Below are positions 27,416-35,497 of a DNA stretch of 44,328 bases, in pieces. The DNA is from Actinobacteria bacterium HGW-Actinobacteria-7. Lineage in GTDB: Bacteria > Actinomycetota > Coriobacteriia > Anaerosomatales > PHET01. The DNA lies in NCBI GenBank assembly GCA_002841275.1, contig PHET01000018.1, positions 1-44,328 of the forward strand. The letters run 5' to 3'. Each line of letters begins with the position of its first letter. Position 1 is the first letter of the stretch. The translations under genes were made by a program, and so were the position numbers. The notes under the pieces were generated by a model that did no database searches, was not told where the DNA came from, and was given only the letters and a program-made list of their open reading frames with translations.

Positions 27416-28771
27416 TCAGAGCATCCCACGATCGCGCAGGAAATCATCGACCACCTCGTCGATGCCCGGGGCCTCGCGGTCCACCACACGGTAGGTGACC
27501 CGCACCATGGGCTTGTCGATCTTGATGAGGCGCGCCAGGTCGATAGGCGTCCCGATGGCGACCACGTCGGCATCGGTGGCGTTGATGGTGGCCTCGAGGT
27601 CGGCGAGCTGGGCTGCCGAGTAACCCATGGCAGGCAGCACGTCGGTCATGTGCGGGTACTTGGCGAAGGTGTCCTTGAGCGAGCCCACTGCAAACGGCGT
27701 CGCATCGACCAGCGAAGCGGCACCGGCAGCCTTGGCCGCGAGCGCCGCGGCTCCGTAGCGCATGCCGCCGTGCGTGACTGTGGGGCCGTCCTCGACGGCG
27801 AGCACGCGCTTGCCGGTCAGGGCGCTGGGGTCGCTCGCGGAGATCTCGCTGTCGGTGAGCACCAGGCGCGCCGTGGGATTGTAGGTCGCTGCTGCAGCGA
27901 CAAGATCGTCGACGGCGCTTTGCTCGGCGGTGTTGACCTTGTTGATGAGCAGGACATCGGCGCGCAGGAAGTTCACCTCGCCGGGGAAGTACATGCGCTC
28001 GTGGCCGGGGCGGTGGGGGTCCAGCGCGACAATCTCGAGGTCACTCTTGTAGAACGGCCAGTCGTTGTTGCCGCCGTCCCACACGATGACGTCGGCCTCC
28101 TTCTCGGCCTCGCGCAGAATCGCCTCGTAGTCGACGCCGGCCATAACGACGGCGCCCACTTCGACCAGGTGCTCGTACTCCTCGCGCTCCTCGACGGTGA
28201 CGCCCAGCTCGTCGAGGTCCTCGATGCTCGCGTAGCGCTCGACGCGCATGGCGGTCAGGTCGCGGTACGGCATCGGGTGGCGGATGTCGACGGCTTTGAG
28301 GCCGTGTTCGCGCAGCCGCTCGAAGATCCGCCGAGAAATGCCCGACTTGCCTACGCCCGTGCGTACCGCACACACGCTGATGACGGGCTTGCTGGAAGGC
28401 ACCATGCTCGCGTCCGGGCCGATGATGCGGAAGTCCGCACCGGCGGCGAGCACCAACGACGCCTTGTGCATGAGGTCGGTGTGAGCGACGTCGCTGTAGG
28501 CGAACAGCACCTCGTCGATGTCGTGCTCGGCGATGAGTGCCGTCAACTCGTCTTCCGGGTGGATGGGGATGCCGTCGGGGTAGCGCGGGCCGGCGAGGGC
28601 TGCTGGGAAGGTGCGGTCGTCGATGCCGGGGATCTGCGTCGCGGTGAACGCGATGACCTCGATAGTCGGGTCGTCTTTCAGGGTAACTAGGAAGTCGTGG
28701 AAGTCGCGTCCGGCCGCTCCCATGATAATCGCGCGGCGGGGGGCGGGGATGGTGTTGGCGGTGACGGACAT
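27416..28771 (-). CDS. cyclic 2,3-diphosphoglycerate synthetase-family P-loop NTPase
   Basis: 451 residues from ATG 28771, with GAGAGGAG upstream. The N-terminal Rossmann-like domain starts 'RRAIIMGAAGRDFHDF'. A P-loop NTPase domain follows, with Walker A 'VRTGVGKSGISRR' (GVGKS at ~139-143), 'VIVWDGGNNDWPF' and 'VLLINKVNTA'. This architecture matches the archaeal cyclic 2,3-DPG synthetase and its bacterial homologues. The archaeal enzyme cyclises 2,3-diphosphoglycerate, a thermoprotective solute. In bacteria the function is unclear, so this may be a different small-molecule NTPase. It is transcribed divergently from the second DegV gene. Confidence 0.8.
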   Translation of the reverse strand: MSVTANTIPAPRRAIIMGAAGRDFHDFLVTLKDDPTIEVIAFTATQIPGIDDRTFPAALAGPRYPDGIPIHPEDELTALIAEHDIDEVLFAYSDVAHTDLMHKASLVLAAGADFRIIGPDASMVPSSKPVISVCAVRTGVGKSGISRRIFERLREHGLKAVDIRHPMPYRDLTAMRVERYASIEDLDELGVTVEEREEYEHLVEVGAVVMAGVDYEAILREAEKEADVIVWDGGNNDWPFYKSDLEIVALDPHRPGHERMYFPGEVNFLRADVLLINKVNTAEQSAVDDLVAAAATYNPTARLVLTDSEISASDPSALTGKRVLAVEDGPTVTHGGMRYGAAALAAKAAGAASLVDATPFAVGSLKDTFAKYPHMTDVLPAMGYSAAQLADLEATINATDADVVAIGTPIDLARLIKIDKPMVRVTYRVVDREAPGIDEVVDDFLRDRGML

Positions 28772-28914
28772 GCGCAGCTCCTCTCGGCAGAATTGCATAA
28801 GTCCCACGCGATAATGGATACCCATCTGGGGCGGAGATGAGTCGGCCGCCCGCGCGTTGCGCAGCTGCGTTACAGTGTCTCTATCACCTGTACACATGAA
28901 CCGGGGGAGTCCTC

Positions 28915-29778
28915 ATGCCTGTCAGTGTTGTGACCGATTCGACTGCTTCGATGCCGGCCGAGGAGATCGCCGCCTTCGATCTCGACGTCGTGTCGCTGTG
29001 GGTCAACGACGGCGATAGCCACGTGCCCGACACCGACATCGACTTGCACGAGTTCTTCGCGCGTCTGAGCAACACCGCGGCGCTTCCCACCTCCAGCCAG
29101 CCCTCGGTCGAGGCGATGGTCGAGGCGTTCACCAGAGCGATCGAGCGCGGATCCGATGTGGTTGGCGTGTTCATCTCCGAGCAGATGAGCGGCACCATCC
29201 AGGCCGCTCGCCTCGCCGCGCAGATGGTGGCCGAGCAGTTCCCCGCCGCCCGCATCGAGCTTGTGGACGGTCGCTCCAACTGCATGCAGGAGGGCTACGC
29301 GGTGCTCGCTGCAGCGAGGGCCGCCAAGGCGGGGGAGAGCATCGAGCGGTGCGTGCAGGCCGCCATCGAGACCACCAAGCGCACGCGCTTCCTGTTCTCG
29401 CCGGCGTCACTGGAGTATCTACGCCGAGGCGGACGTATCGCCGCCGCCTCCGCGCTTCTGGGCCAGCTGCTCCAGGTGCGACCGATCCTCACTGTTGAGG
29501 AAGGCGAGGTCACGACCTTCGCCAAGGTGCGCACGACCAGCCGTGCGCTCGCCGAGATGGGCCGCAAGTTCGCCGATGACGTCAAAGAGTTCGGGCTTGC
29601 CAACGTCATCGTGCACAACATCGGCGACCCCGCACCCGCCATCGCTTTCGCACACGAGTTCGTCGAGCCGGTCACTGGTGGGCCGGTACGCGTGGTGCCC
29701 ACAAGTGCCGTCATTGGCGTGCACGTGGGACCCGCAGTAGGGCTCGTCTACGAGACACAGGGGGACTTGCGACCGTGA
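28915..29778 (+). CDS. DegV family fatty-acid-binding protein (second copy)
   Basis: 287 residues; GGGGGAGTCCTC upstream of ATG 28915. 'VVTDSTASMPAEEIAAFDLDV', 'DIDLHEFFARL', 'ALPTSSQPSVEAMVEAF', 'VFISEQMSGTIQAA' and 'EYLRRGGRIAAASALLGQLLQVRP' give a clear DegV assignment. It is only moderately similar to the copy at 19139, so it is not a recent duplication. It is predicted to present a fatty acid to a FakA-type kinase encoded elsewhere. Confidence 0.9.
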   Translation: MPVSVVTDSTASMPAEEIAAFDLDVVSLWVNDGDSHVPDTDIDLHEFFARLSNTAALPTSSQPSVEAMVEAFTRAIERGSDVVGVFISEQMSGTIQAARLAAQMVAEQFPAARIELVDGRSNCMQEGYAVLAAARAAKAGESIERCVQAAIETTKRTRFLFSPASLEYLRRGGRIAAASALLGQLLQVRPILTVEEGEVTTFAKVRTTSRALAEMGRKFADDVKEFGLANVIVHNIGDPAPAIAFAHEFVEPVTGGPVRVVPTSAVIGVHVGPAVGLVYETQGDLRP

Positions 29779-29818
29779 GTTCATCCCACTTGGCAAAGCG
29801 CGTGCTCCTGGTTCGCTC

Positions 29819-30355
29819 ATGACAGACAACAACTCAGCCACCGCAACGCCGCCCGTCGCATCGGCGACCCCCCGCGGCTCCCGCTTCACCCCGCGCGCAG
29901 GCGTGCGCGTACAGCTGTTCTCGGCGGCGCTTATGTGGGCGATCGGCGCGAGCATCCTGATAGTCCGCGGCGTCATCTACGTGTCCGACCGCTCGTGGCA
30001 CTCGTGGTTGTTTGGCGGCGGTCTCGCCATCGCCATCGCCATCCCCAAGTCGCGCTACCTGCTCGATCGCGTCGCTGCCAAGGCCGTCGCACGCATCCGC
30101 CTACGAGGCCGCTCGTGCTACTTCGGCTTCTTCTCGTGGAAGTCGTGGCTCCTGGTTGGCACCATGATGGGCGGCGGCATCGGGCTGCGTCACCTCATCG
30201 TGCACCCCAACGTCATTGGCGCCGGCATCATGGGAGCGCTCTACATGGGCATCGGCTCGGCACTCGCCATCGCGGACCGCATCTTCTGGCTCGCGGCCCT
30301 GCAAAAGCACCTGCCCTACGGGCTCGACGCCGAAGCAGAGGTTCCGGCCGCCTGA
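29819..30355 (+). CDS. integral membrane protein of unknown function
   Basis: 178 residues. The soluble N-terminal ~28 residues are Thr/Pro-rich. Four transmembrane segments are likely: ~30-52 (LFSAALMWAIGASILIVRGV), ~64-78, ~108-126 (WLLVGTMMGGGIGLRHLIV) and ~131-150 (VIGAGIMGALYMGIGSALAI). Basic loops follow each pair. It starts 40 bases after the DegV stop with a weak ribosome site. No family recognised. Confidence 0.6.
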   Translation: MTDNNSATATPPVASATPRGSRFTPRAGVRVQLFSAALMWAIGASILIVRGVIYVSDRSWHSWLFGGGLAIAIAIPKSRYLLDRVAAKAVARIRLRGRSCYFGFFSWKSWLLVGTMMGGGIGLRHLIVHPNVIGAGIMGALYMGIGSALAIADRIFWLAALQKHLPYGLDAEAEVPAA

Positions 30356-30421
30356 CGCAACTCCGCCCGATAGGGGACAATGAAGGGGTAACCCGTTCGT
30401 CCCCCAAGGAGGTCGCGTCGC

Positions 30422-30994
30422 ATGAAGGTAGTCGCCGTCAACGGTTCCGCACGCAGGAACGGCAACACCGCCATTCTCATCGAAGCCGCGCTCGAGCCCC
30501 TGCGCGCCGCTGGCCACGACTGTGAGGTCATCAACCTCGCCGGCAAGGACATCCGAGGCTGTACCGCCTGCGCCAAGTGCCGCGAGAAGGTCGACCGCAA
30601 GTGCCACGGCCGCAAGGACGACCTCAACCCCATGCTCGAGACGCTCTTCACCGCCGATGCGATCCTGCTGGGCAGCCCCACCTACTACGCCGATATCACC
30701 TCAGAGATGAAAGCCCTCATCGACCGAGCAGGCTACGTCTCCGGCGGTAACGGCAACCTCTTCGCCCGCAAGCCCGGCGCCGCCATCATCGCCGTGCGCC
30801 GAGCCGGCGGCATCCACGCGATGGACTCCATCAACCACTTCTTCCTCATCGGCGAGATGTTCGTCGTGGGCTCCACCTACTGGAACGTCGGATTCGGCGG
30901 CCCCAAGGGTGCGGTGTCCGAGGACGAAGAAGGCCTCAGAACCATGCGCCGCCTGGGCGAGAACATGTCCTGGCTGCTGGGCAAGCTCGCGTAA
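30422..30994 (+). CDS. NADPH-dependent FMN reductase / iron-sulfur flavoprotein
   Basis: 190 residues; CAAGGAGG before ATG 30422. Flavodoxin-like fold: FMN phosphate loop 'VNGSARRNGNTAIL', a compact cysteine motif 'CTACAKCREKVDRKC' (residues ~44-58) as in iron-sulfur flavoproteins, 'AILLGSPTYYADITSEMKAL' and 'GAAIIAVRRAGG'. It is likely a cytosolic electron-transfer flavoprotein or quinone reductase of an anaerobe. It is the last G+C-rich chromosomal gene before the cassette array. Confidence 0.85.
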   Translation: MKVVAVNGSARRNGNTAILIEAALEPLRAAGHDCEVINLAGKDIRGCTACAKCREKVDRKCHGRKDDLNPMLETLFTADAILLGSPTYYADITSEMKALIDRAGYVSGGNGNLFARKPGAAIIAVRRAGGIHAMDSINHFFLIGEMFVVGSTYWNVGFGGPKGAVSEDEEGLRTMRRLGENMSWLLGKLA

Positions 30995-31402
30995 GTACCC
31001 TGCCGAGAAGACCGGGCTGCTACCGAGTGCGGCCGCCGCTCGCGGGGATGCCGTGCTCAGACAGTCCTCGCCGGGGGCCCGCGGCGCTACGCGGCGCGCC
31101 ACTGGCGCCCCGCTACGCGCCTTCCCCGCCTGCGGAACTGCGCGCGGCACCCCCACGAGCGGCGGCGTACGTGGTTGCCCTAATGCCCCAGTACCGGAGC
31201 CTCTGAAGGGCATCTTCTCGTGCTGCGATCTTGTCGGCCTGGTTGTTCAGGTCCCTGGAATCCGTGGAGTGTCTCACCCGCGCTCGGGGGGTTATGCGGA
31301 CTGCGGATGACTGGACAGGCAATATGTGGCAGAGTGCAGGGCGGGGATAGGCAGACTGCGTTTATTGCGGGTATGCGGCTTACGCGATCTGGTGATGCAG
31401 GG
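30995..31402. other. gene-free region left of the cassette array
   Basis: About 400 bases without a convincing gene on either strand. The first half is extremely G+C-rich and contains a direct repeat CGCTACGCG at 31085-31093 and 31111-31119, with many GGCGC-type inverted pieces. The second half drops in G+C towards the array. No integrase or integrase remnant, tRNA or clear promoter could be recognised. Confidence 0.5.
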
Positions 31403-31409
31403 GTTAGGC
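31403..31409 (+). other. GTTAGGC recombination core at the left end of the array (attI-like boundary)
   Basis: GTTAGGC fits the integron core GTTRRRY exactly, and no attC stem precedes it. It stands 15 bases before the TTG of the first cassette gene, followed at once by CCATAGGAG, the gene's ribosome site. This is the expected appearance of the attI x attC junction. Whether the upstream sequence is a true attI cannot be told by eye. Confidence 0.5.
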
Positions 31410-31424
31410 CCATAGGAGTTTCGC

Positions 31425-32735
31425 TTGAACGCATCCTTCGAAATTGCATACGCCGCTGCGGCTGGACACCTGTGCCTGTTCACAGGAACGGGATTCTCAA
31501 AGGCGGTCACCAGTAACGCCGCACCTTCTTGGCAGGCCCTTCTTGAGTCAACATGCGAGGGTCTTCCGAATGAGGAGGGACTGAAGGCCGCCCTCTTCGA
31601 TCCTTCTGCGAAGAACAGGCTCGCTCTTGACGAAGCGGCGCAGGTCATTGCGATTGAACGTCAGAAGGCCGGACTTCCTGACATCCATGATGCTGTTGGC
31701 GAAATGATCGCTGGACTCGCTCCGTCTGGCGACAATTCCATGATTTCGGCGTTCTTGTCTGAGAATCGAATCCAGGTCATCACCACAAACTATGACAAGC
31801 TTCTTGAGGGTTTGGTCGTGCACGGAGACGTCAACTCCATCTGTCCGGGATTGCCGGTTCCCCGCGCAACCGCAGCGGTCAATGTCTACCACGTTCACGG
31901 ATCGACTGACTCCCCGGCCAACATGATAGTGACGTCCAACGACTACATGGCATTCATGCGGGGCGAATCCTTCTTCTCGCGGAAACTGAGCACGATTCTC
32001 TATGAGAACACAGTTGTGATCCTCGGATACTCACTAGGAGATGCGAACCTTCGCGCCATCTTGGGCGACTACAGAGGGTTCGCTCGTGAGCAACTAATTG
32101 GGGGCAACATCGTGCTTGTCTCCAAGGATGTCGTCGATCAGCATCTGAAGGACTACTACGCATCCTGCTACGGCATGAGGGTGATCGACGACATAGACAT
32201 TGACACTCTCTTTGCGTTCATCAGTGCTTCGATTCCTGCAGCCAAGGCCTCTGTAGAGTCTTCCATGTACGCAACTCGGAAACTGCTCGAGGAGAACGAA
32301 TTCTACGCAGACAGCTACTTGAAATCGCGTGTGTCCTTCTTTGAGATAGTGGCCTCGCTGGGGGCAATCGGAAGAAGCATTTGCAGCCCCGACGTCGTGT
32401 CTGCGTTGGGTGCGGTCATTGCTAAGAAGACCGAATTCACGGGTGTCAAGGATGCGTGGGTGCAGTATGACCATCTCGCAGAGTGGCTAATATACCTAGG
32501 AAGCATCTTGGAGATCGCCGGTACCTCTATGGAGCCCGTGTACCTACACGCAGTAAGGCAGTCTATGAGCACCATGTCGAAGGTGTTGTATTACGGTTTC
32601 TCATGGCAGGCCTACAAGACGTGGGATGCCACCTGGTTCGACATACTTGCACCAAATCGGCTCCTGATTCGCGATTACATCGCCGCCAACCTTGTCTACA
32701 AGGAAGATGCTCTTGAGATAGTCAACCGTGGCTAG
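31425..32735 (+). CDS. SIR2-like NAD-binding protein, probable antiphage NADase (cassette 1)
   Basis: 436 residues; TTG start with AGGAG six bases upstream. Prokaryotic SIR2 domain (residues ~10-265): 'LFTGTGFSKAV' (GTGFS 21-25) for NAD, 'TTNYD' (120-124), the active-site His in 'HVHGS' (156-160), and 'GYSLGDANLR' (201-210). The remaining ~170 residues are helical with no recognised domain. SIR2 proteins of this class deplete NAD+ on phage infection in DSR, Thoeris-like and related systems; activity here is inferred. The gene is A/T-richer than flanking chromosomal genes. Its stop codon lies one base before the attC R'' box. Confidence 0.85.
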   Translation: MNASFEIAYAAAAGHLCLFTGTGFSKAVTSNAAPSWQALLESTCEGLPNEEGLKAALFDPSAKNRLALDEAAQVIAIERQKAGLPDIHDAVGEMIAGLAPSGDNSMISAFLSENRIQVITTNYDKLLEGLVVHGDVNSICPGLPVPRATAAVNVYHVHGSTDSPANMIVTSNDYMAFMRGESFFSRKLSTILYENTVVILGYSLGDANLRAILGDYRGFAREQLIGGNIVLVSKDVVDQHLKDYYASCYGMRVIDDIDIDTLFAFISASIPAAKASVESSMYATRKLLEENEFYADSYLKSRVSFFEIVASLGAIGRSICSPDVVSALGAVIAKKTEFTGVKDAWVQYDHLAEWLIYLGSILEIAGTSMEPVYLHAVRQSMSTMSKVLYYGFSWQAYKTWDATWFDILAPNRLLIRDYIAANLVYKEDALEIVNRG

Positions 32736-32736
32736 G

Positions 32737-32821
32737 GCCTAACCCCGGCTTCGAGCAGACGGCGCAAGCGTTACGCTTCTGGATCTGGCTTGACCGCTGC
32801 TCAAGCCGAAACACGTTAGCC
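32737..32821 (+). other. attC site 1 (85 bp)
   Basis: R'' GCCTAAC (32737-32743) pairs with R' GTTAGCC (32815-32821). L'' CGGCTTCGAGCAG pairs with L' CTGCTCAAGCCG except for one extra C, the extrahelical base that is a hallmark of attC. The central region is a variable spacer containing AAGCGTTACGCTT, a further hairpin. It belongs to the same sequence family as the sites at 34259 and 37207. Confidence 0.88.
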
Positions 32822-32885
32822 AGACATACGAGGCGCTGAGTTTGATGTGAATGCCGTGCGGTAGCTTCTTGGGGGGAGAGGTCGC

Positions 32886-33428
32886 GTGGATCCAACAGAG
32901 AGGGTTCTATTCGCCGAGATCAATGAGCATCTCAGAGCGACGGACACCAAACACGTGCAGGTCTCGATTGGGTACTTGGGCGCAATGTCGATTGTTGCAT
33001 CGATTATTGCCCAGCGACCAAGTGAACTGACGACGAATAGTCTTGCGAATGTTATCGCCTATTCGCTGGTCATCGCCATCGGGATCGCGGCGTACTCCGC
33101 CCAAGAATGGTATCGGGCCTGGAAACTACACTACATCGACTGCGCTTGTGGCCTCATGTGCAAGTGCAAGATTAGTGATGACCATAGGCCTTCTTGGCTC
33201 AGGAGAGAGAAGGGGCAGTCAAAGGCCGCGGTCTCCCTTCCGTTCGTCCGCGGAAACTTCGACAACGCCTTGCACTACCTTACCGCTGCGTTCACCTTGG
33301 TGTTCGCGGGCCTACTCGGAGCCGTTCTCCTTGATCCATGGTCGCTGGGTTTCCTTGTTGTGGCGTTCGTTGCGGATCTCATGGTCTTGGTGCTTGTGTT
33401 GATCCGGTTCCATGACCTTGATGCGTAG
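32886..33428 (+). CDS. four-TM membrane protein of unknown function (cassette 2)
   Basis: 180 residues; GTG start with a GGGGGGAGAGG ribosome site. Two transmembrane pairs: ~44-63 (VQVSIGYLGAMSIVASIIAQ), ~75-95 (ANVIAYSLVIAIGIAAYSAQ), then a Cys-containing soluble loop ('DCACGLMCKCK') with basic residues, then ~130-150 and ~155-175. The hairpin arrangement is that of small membrane effectors in some defence modules, but no family is recognised. The N-terminus MDPTER resembles that of the next cassette (MDPAER). Confidence 0.6.
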   Translation: MDPTERVLFAEINEHLRATDTKHVQVSIGYLGAMSIVASIIAQRPSELTTNSLANVIAYSLVIAIGIAAYSAQEWYRAWKLHYIDCACGLMCKCKISDDHRPSWLRREKGQSKAAVSLPFVRGNFDNALHYLTAAFTLVFAGLLGAVLLDPWSLGFLVVAFVADLMVLVLVLIRFHDLDA

Positions 33429-33460
33429 AGCGTCATGTGCAGCCGTTCACTCGCTCTGCT

Positions 33461-33544
33461 GGCTAACAAGGGCATCAATCGACTTCGCAAGTCCTCAGTT
33501 ACCATGGAAATCATCGGGCGCGAGTCATGCCCAACACGTTGGAC
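33461..33544 (+). other. attC site 2 (84 bp)
   Basis: R'' GGCTAAC and R' GTTGGAC (33538-33544, a fit to GTTRRRY) flank L''/L' arms built on GGGCAT...ATGCCC. Internally it is nearly identical to the site at 35393, including GACTTCGCAAGTCCTC and TTACCATGGAA, but is one base shorter in L'', so its stem is slightly decayed. Confidence 0.82.
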
Positions 33545-33561
33545 AGACGGGGGGGGAACGG

Positions 33562-34233
33562 ATGGATCCAGCGGAGAGAACGGATGTCCCTGGCGCTGCC
33601 AACTCAGCAGCGGAAACTCCGCCTGATCGTCTCTCCCAGCTTGAGACTCGGGTGCGCGAGCTTGAAGAACGTGTGCCCAAGACCCAGTTGCTGGACCATC
33701 GGCTTCTGCCTCGCGCTTTCGCAGTCCTCGGGCACTATTTCTTGGCCGGGCTGATTATCTATGTGGCCGTGCTCGCCGTAGTGCTGCCGCTTGGTGCTCT
33801 TCTTTACCGCTTCTCACCGGACGCTGCATCATCCGGGGACAAGGTCATACGGCAAGGATCACCGCTCGGTAGTGTCGCCAGCTTGCCCGTGGACGCATCG
33901 GGTGTAGGCACACTGACGGGGGCACCCACCGGAGAAGCCATGATGGATGACAACTCAGGGTCGTTCGTTCTGGCGCTCGTTCCGGCACCTGCCGGAATAA
34001 GGGATGGGACCACGGTTGATGTTGCGATCGACCGCTCGACGAAAGCATATCGCGGCCGTATCGGTGGCCCGCTCGGCAATCCGCTCGAAGCCATGAATGG
34101 TGAAGATGGACCCAGCGACGCAGATCCGAGTGCGGCAGGCACTGTTGTCGTGCGATTCCACCTCGAGGAGGGAAAAGTCCTGGCTGACCGTCTCGAACTC
34201 TCGGATGACTCTCCTGCCGGCTTCGAGTGGTGA
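33562..34233 (+). CDS. coiled-coil / single-TM protein with extracytoplasmic domain (cassette 3)
   Basis: 223 residues from ATG 33562, with GGGGGGG just upstream; an in-frame start inside the attC is excluded. A short coiled coil 'LSQLETRVRELEERV' (~25-40) is followed by one strong transmembrane segment ~58-82 (FLAGLIIYVAVLAVVLPLGAL). The C-terminal domain of ~140 residues is Gly/Ser/Asp-rich with beta pattern ('GSFVLALVPAPAGIRDGTTVDVAI'). The type II orientation is inferred. No family recognised. The gene ends 25 bases before the next attC. Confidence 0.6.
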   Translation: MDPAERTDVPGAANSAAETPPDRLSQLETRVRELEERVPKTQLLDHRLLPRAFAVLGHYFLAGLIIYVAVLAVVLPLGALLYRFSPDAASSGDKVIRQGSPLGSVASLPVDASGVGTLTGAPTGEAMMDDNSGSFVLALVPAPAGIRDGTTVDVAIDRSTKAYRGRIGGPLGNPLEAMNGEDGPSDADPSAAGTVVVRFHLEEGKVLADRLELSDDSPAGFEW

Positions 34234-34258
34234 GCGCTCGCAAGGCACTTCAGCTGGT

Positions 34259-34343
34259 GTCTAGCAAAGGCATCGAGTAGACGGCGCAAGGTAGACTGCG
34301 GAAAAGAGGGTGTGGGCCGCTGCTCATGCCTAACACGTTAGAC
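34259..34343 (+). other. attC site 3 (85 bp)
   Basis: R'' GTCTAGC (one base off consensus) and R' GTTAGAC (34337-34343, full consensus). L'' AGGCATCGAGTAG pairs with L' CTGCTCATGCCT with an extrahelical C after AGGCAT. It shares GTAGACGGCGCAAGG- and GGCCGCTGCTCATGCC-type blocks with the sites at 32737 and 37207. Confidence 0.86.
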
Positions 34344-34360
34344 CGAAGAGTGGGGGACGG

Positions 34361-35398
34361 TTGGCCGGCTTCAAGACATTCGGCACCTCGATTGTCTATC
34401 CGCCATCGATTGACCCCGGAGTTCGGGCAGTCGGCGTTCCTCATGTCTGGCGCGCATCTTCTGCCCCTGACCCTACACGGCGCTTCTGGTGTGACGACGA
34501 GGGTCTGCGGAGTTGGCACTCACGCCCACAACCGACTGGCCATGCAGATCCGTTCGGCCTGCAGCCTGCAAGGCAGCTCGTCGTTCGGGCCCGCCACCTT
34601 GAGACGGTCGACCACGTGGTCTCGCTGATTCACTGTGGTTGCCTCGCGGCATATCCCGACCTCTTTCAGAACCGCGAGAGTAGTTTTGTGTACGACTTGG
34701 AGGACGCTGCGGGCGATGAAGTGCCGCCATCTTCAATTGCTGACGGGTTTCAGTGCTTCGACCAGGCAAGTATCGGCGTTGAAGCGGCCGCCCGCGCCTG
34801 GGGCAATTCCGGCGCTGAATACGCGCTACTGAAATACCGCTTCAGTCTTGAGCGCGACTGGTTCACTCCACACTCCGCGGCTCCTCGCCATCGCGACATC
34901 TTCGCCTACAAGTACGACGATCCTCGAAGCCAGGTCAACGCGGCGTTTGCAATTGTCGCCGCCTACTCAGTAATCGAGGAGCTTGGGCTCGAAGTGCGAT
35001 CCAGCCAGAAGAAGCCCCGGTTCCTCAAGGATTCCGGCAATGCTTGGAATCCTGAAGTACTTGATGACATCAACGCCCGCTTGGAGGCGGCCGGCATCCC
35101 GGCCGATTCAACCGTCGGTTGGCTGTGGCGAGGATCGCGAACCGATGTTGAGCGTGAAATCGATCCGAAGCTTGGCAAGCAGGCGGAATGGAATCGAAGA
35201 TTCGGTACACGCGACAGAATGCTCGCGCTAGCGGACGCCATCCACTACGTCAGCTGGTTGCGAAACTACATCGCCGCGCACAAGTTGCGGGCTATAGCCA
35301 CTGAGGTATCGCCGTATGAGGTTCATAACGCACAGATGGTAGCCCGGCGAGTTCTCCTCGGCTTTCTCGGCCTATGGAACCGTTTGGTCTCGGGCTAA
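34361..35398 (+). CDS. HEPN-like protein of unknown function (cassette 4)
   Basis: 345 residues; TTG start, GTGGGGGACGG upstream. No transmembrane segment. The first ~200 residues are mixed ('YPDLFQNRESSFVYDLED', 'QVNAAFAIVAAYSVIEELGLEV'). The C-terminal ~100 residues are helical and contain R-N-Y-I-A-A-H (R301-H307), i.e. RN-x4-H, inside 'VSWLRNYIAAHKLR', which fits the RX4-6H motif of HEPN ribonucleases. The HEPN call rests on this motif and helical context only. The stop codon lies inside the following attC R'' box, usual for cassettes. Confidence 0.6.
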   Translation: MAGFKTFGTSIVYPPSIDPGVRAVGVPHVWRASSAPDPTRRFWCDDEGLRSWHSRPQPTGHADPFGLQPARQLVVRARHLETVDHVVSLIHCGCLAAYPDLFQNRESSFVYDLEDAAGDEVPPSSIADGFQCFDQASIGVEAAARAWGNSGAEYALLKYRFSLERDWFTPHSAAPRHRDIFAYKYDDPRSQVNAAFAIVAAYSVIEELGLEVRSSQKKPRFLKDSGNAWNPEVLDDINARLEAAGIPADSTVGWLWRGSRTDVEREIDPKLGKQAEWNRRFGTRDRMLALADAIHYVSWLRNYIAAHKLRAIATEVSPYEVHNAQMVARRVLLGFLGLWNRLVSG

Positions 35399-35477
35399 CA
35401 AGGGCGTCGACTCGACTTCGCAAGTCCTCGGTTACCATGGAAGTCATCGGGCGCGAGTCATGCCCAACACGTTAGCC
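35393..35477 (+). other. attC site 4 (85 bp)
   Basis: R'' GGCTAAC (35393-35399) and R' GTTAGCC (35471-35477) are exact reverse complements. L'' GGGCGTCGACTCG pairs with L' CGAGTCATGCCC with an unpaired C after GGGCGT and one G-T type mismatch. The gene's TAA stop is embedded in R''. It is the best-preserved site of the array together with site 1, and is nearly identical to the site at 33461. Confidence 0.9.
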
Positions 35478-35497
35478 GGATTCACTGGGGGGTGGGT

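Noticed and set aside
30995-31402. Integron integrase gene or remnant left of the array
   Set aside because: All frames on both strands were read; none gives tyrosine-recombinase boxes or an IntI-like stretch.
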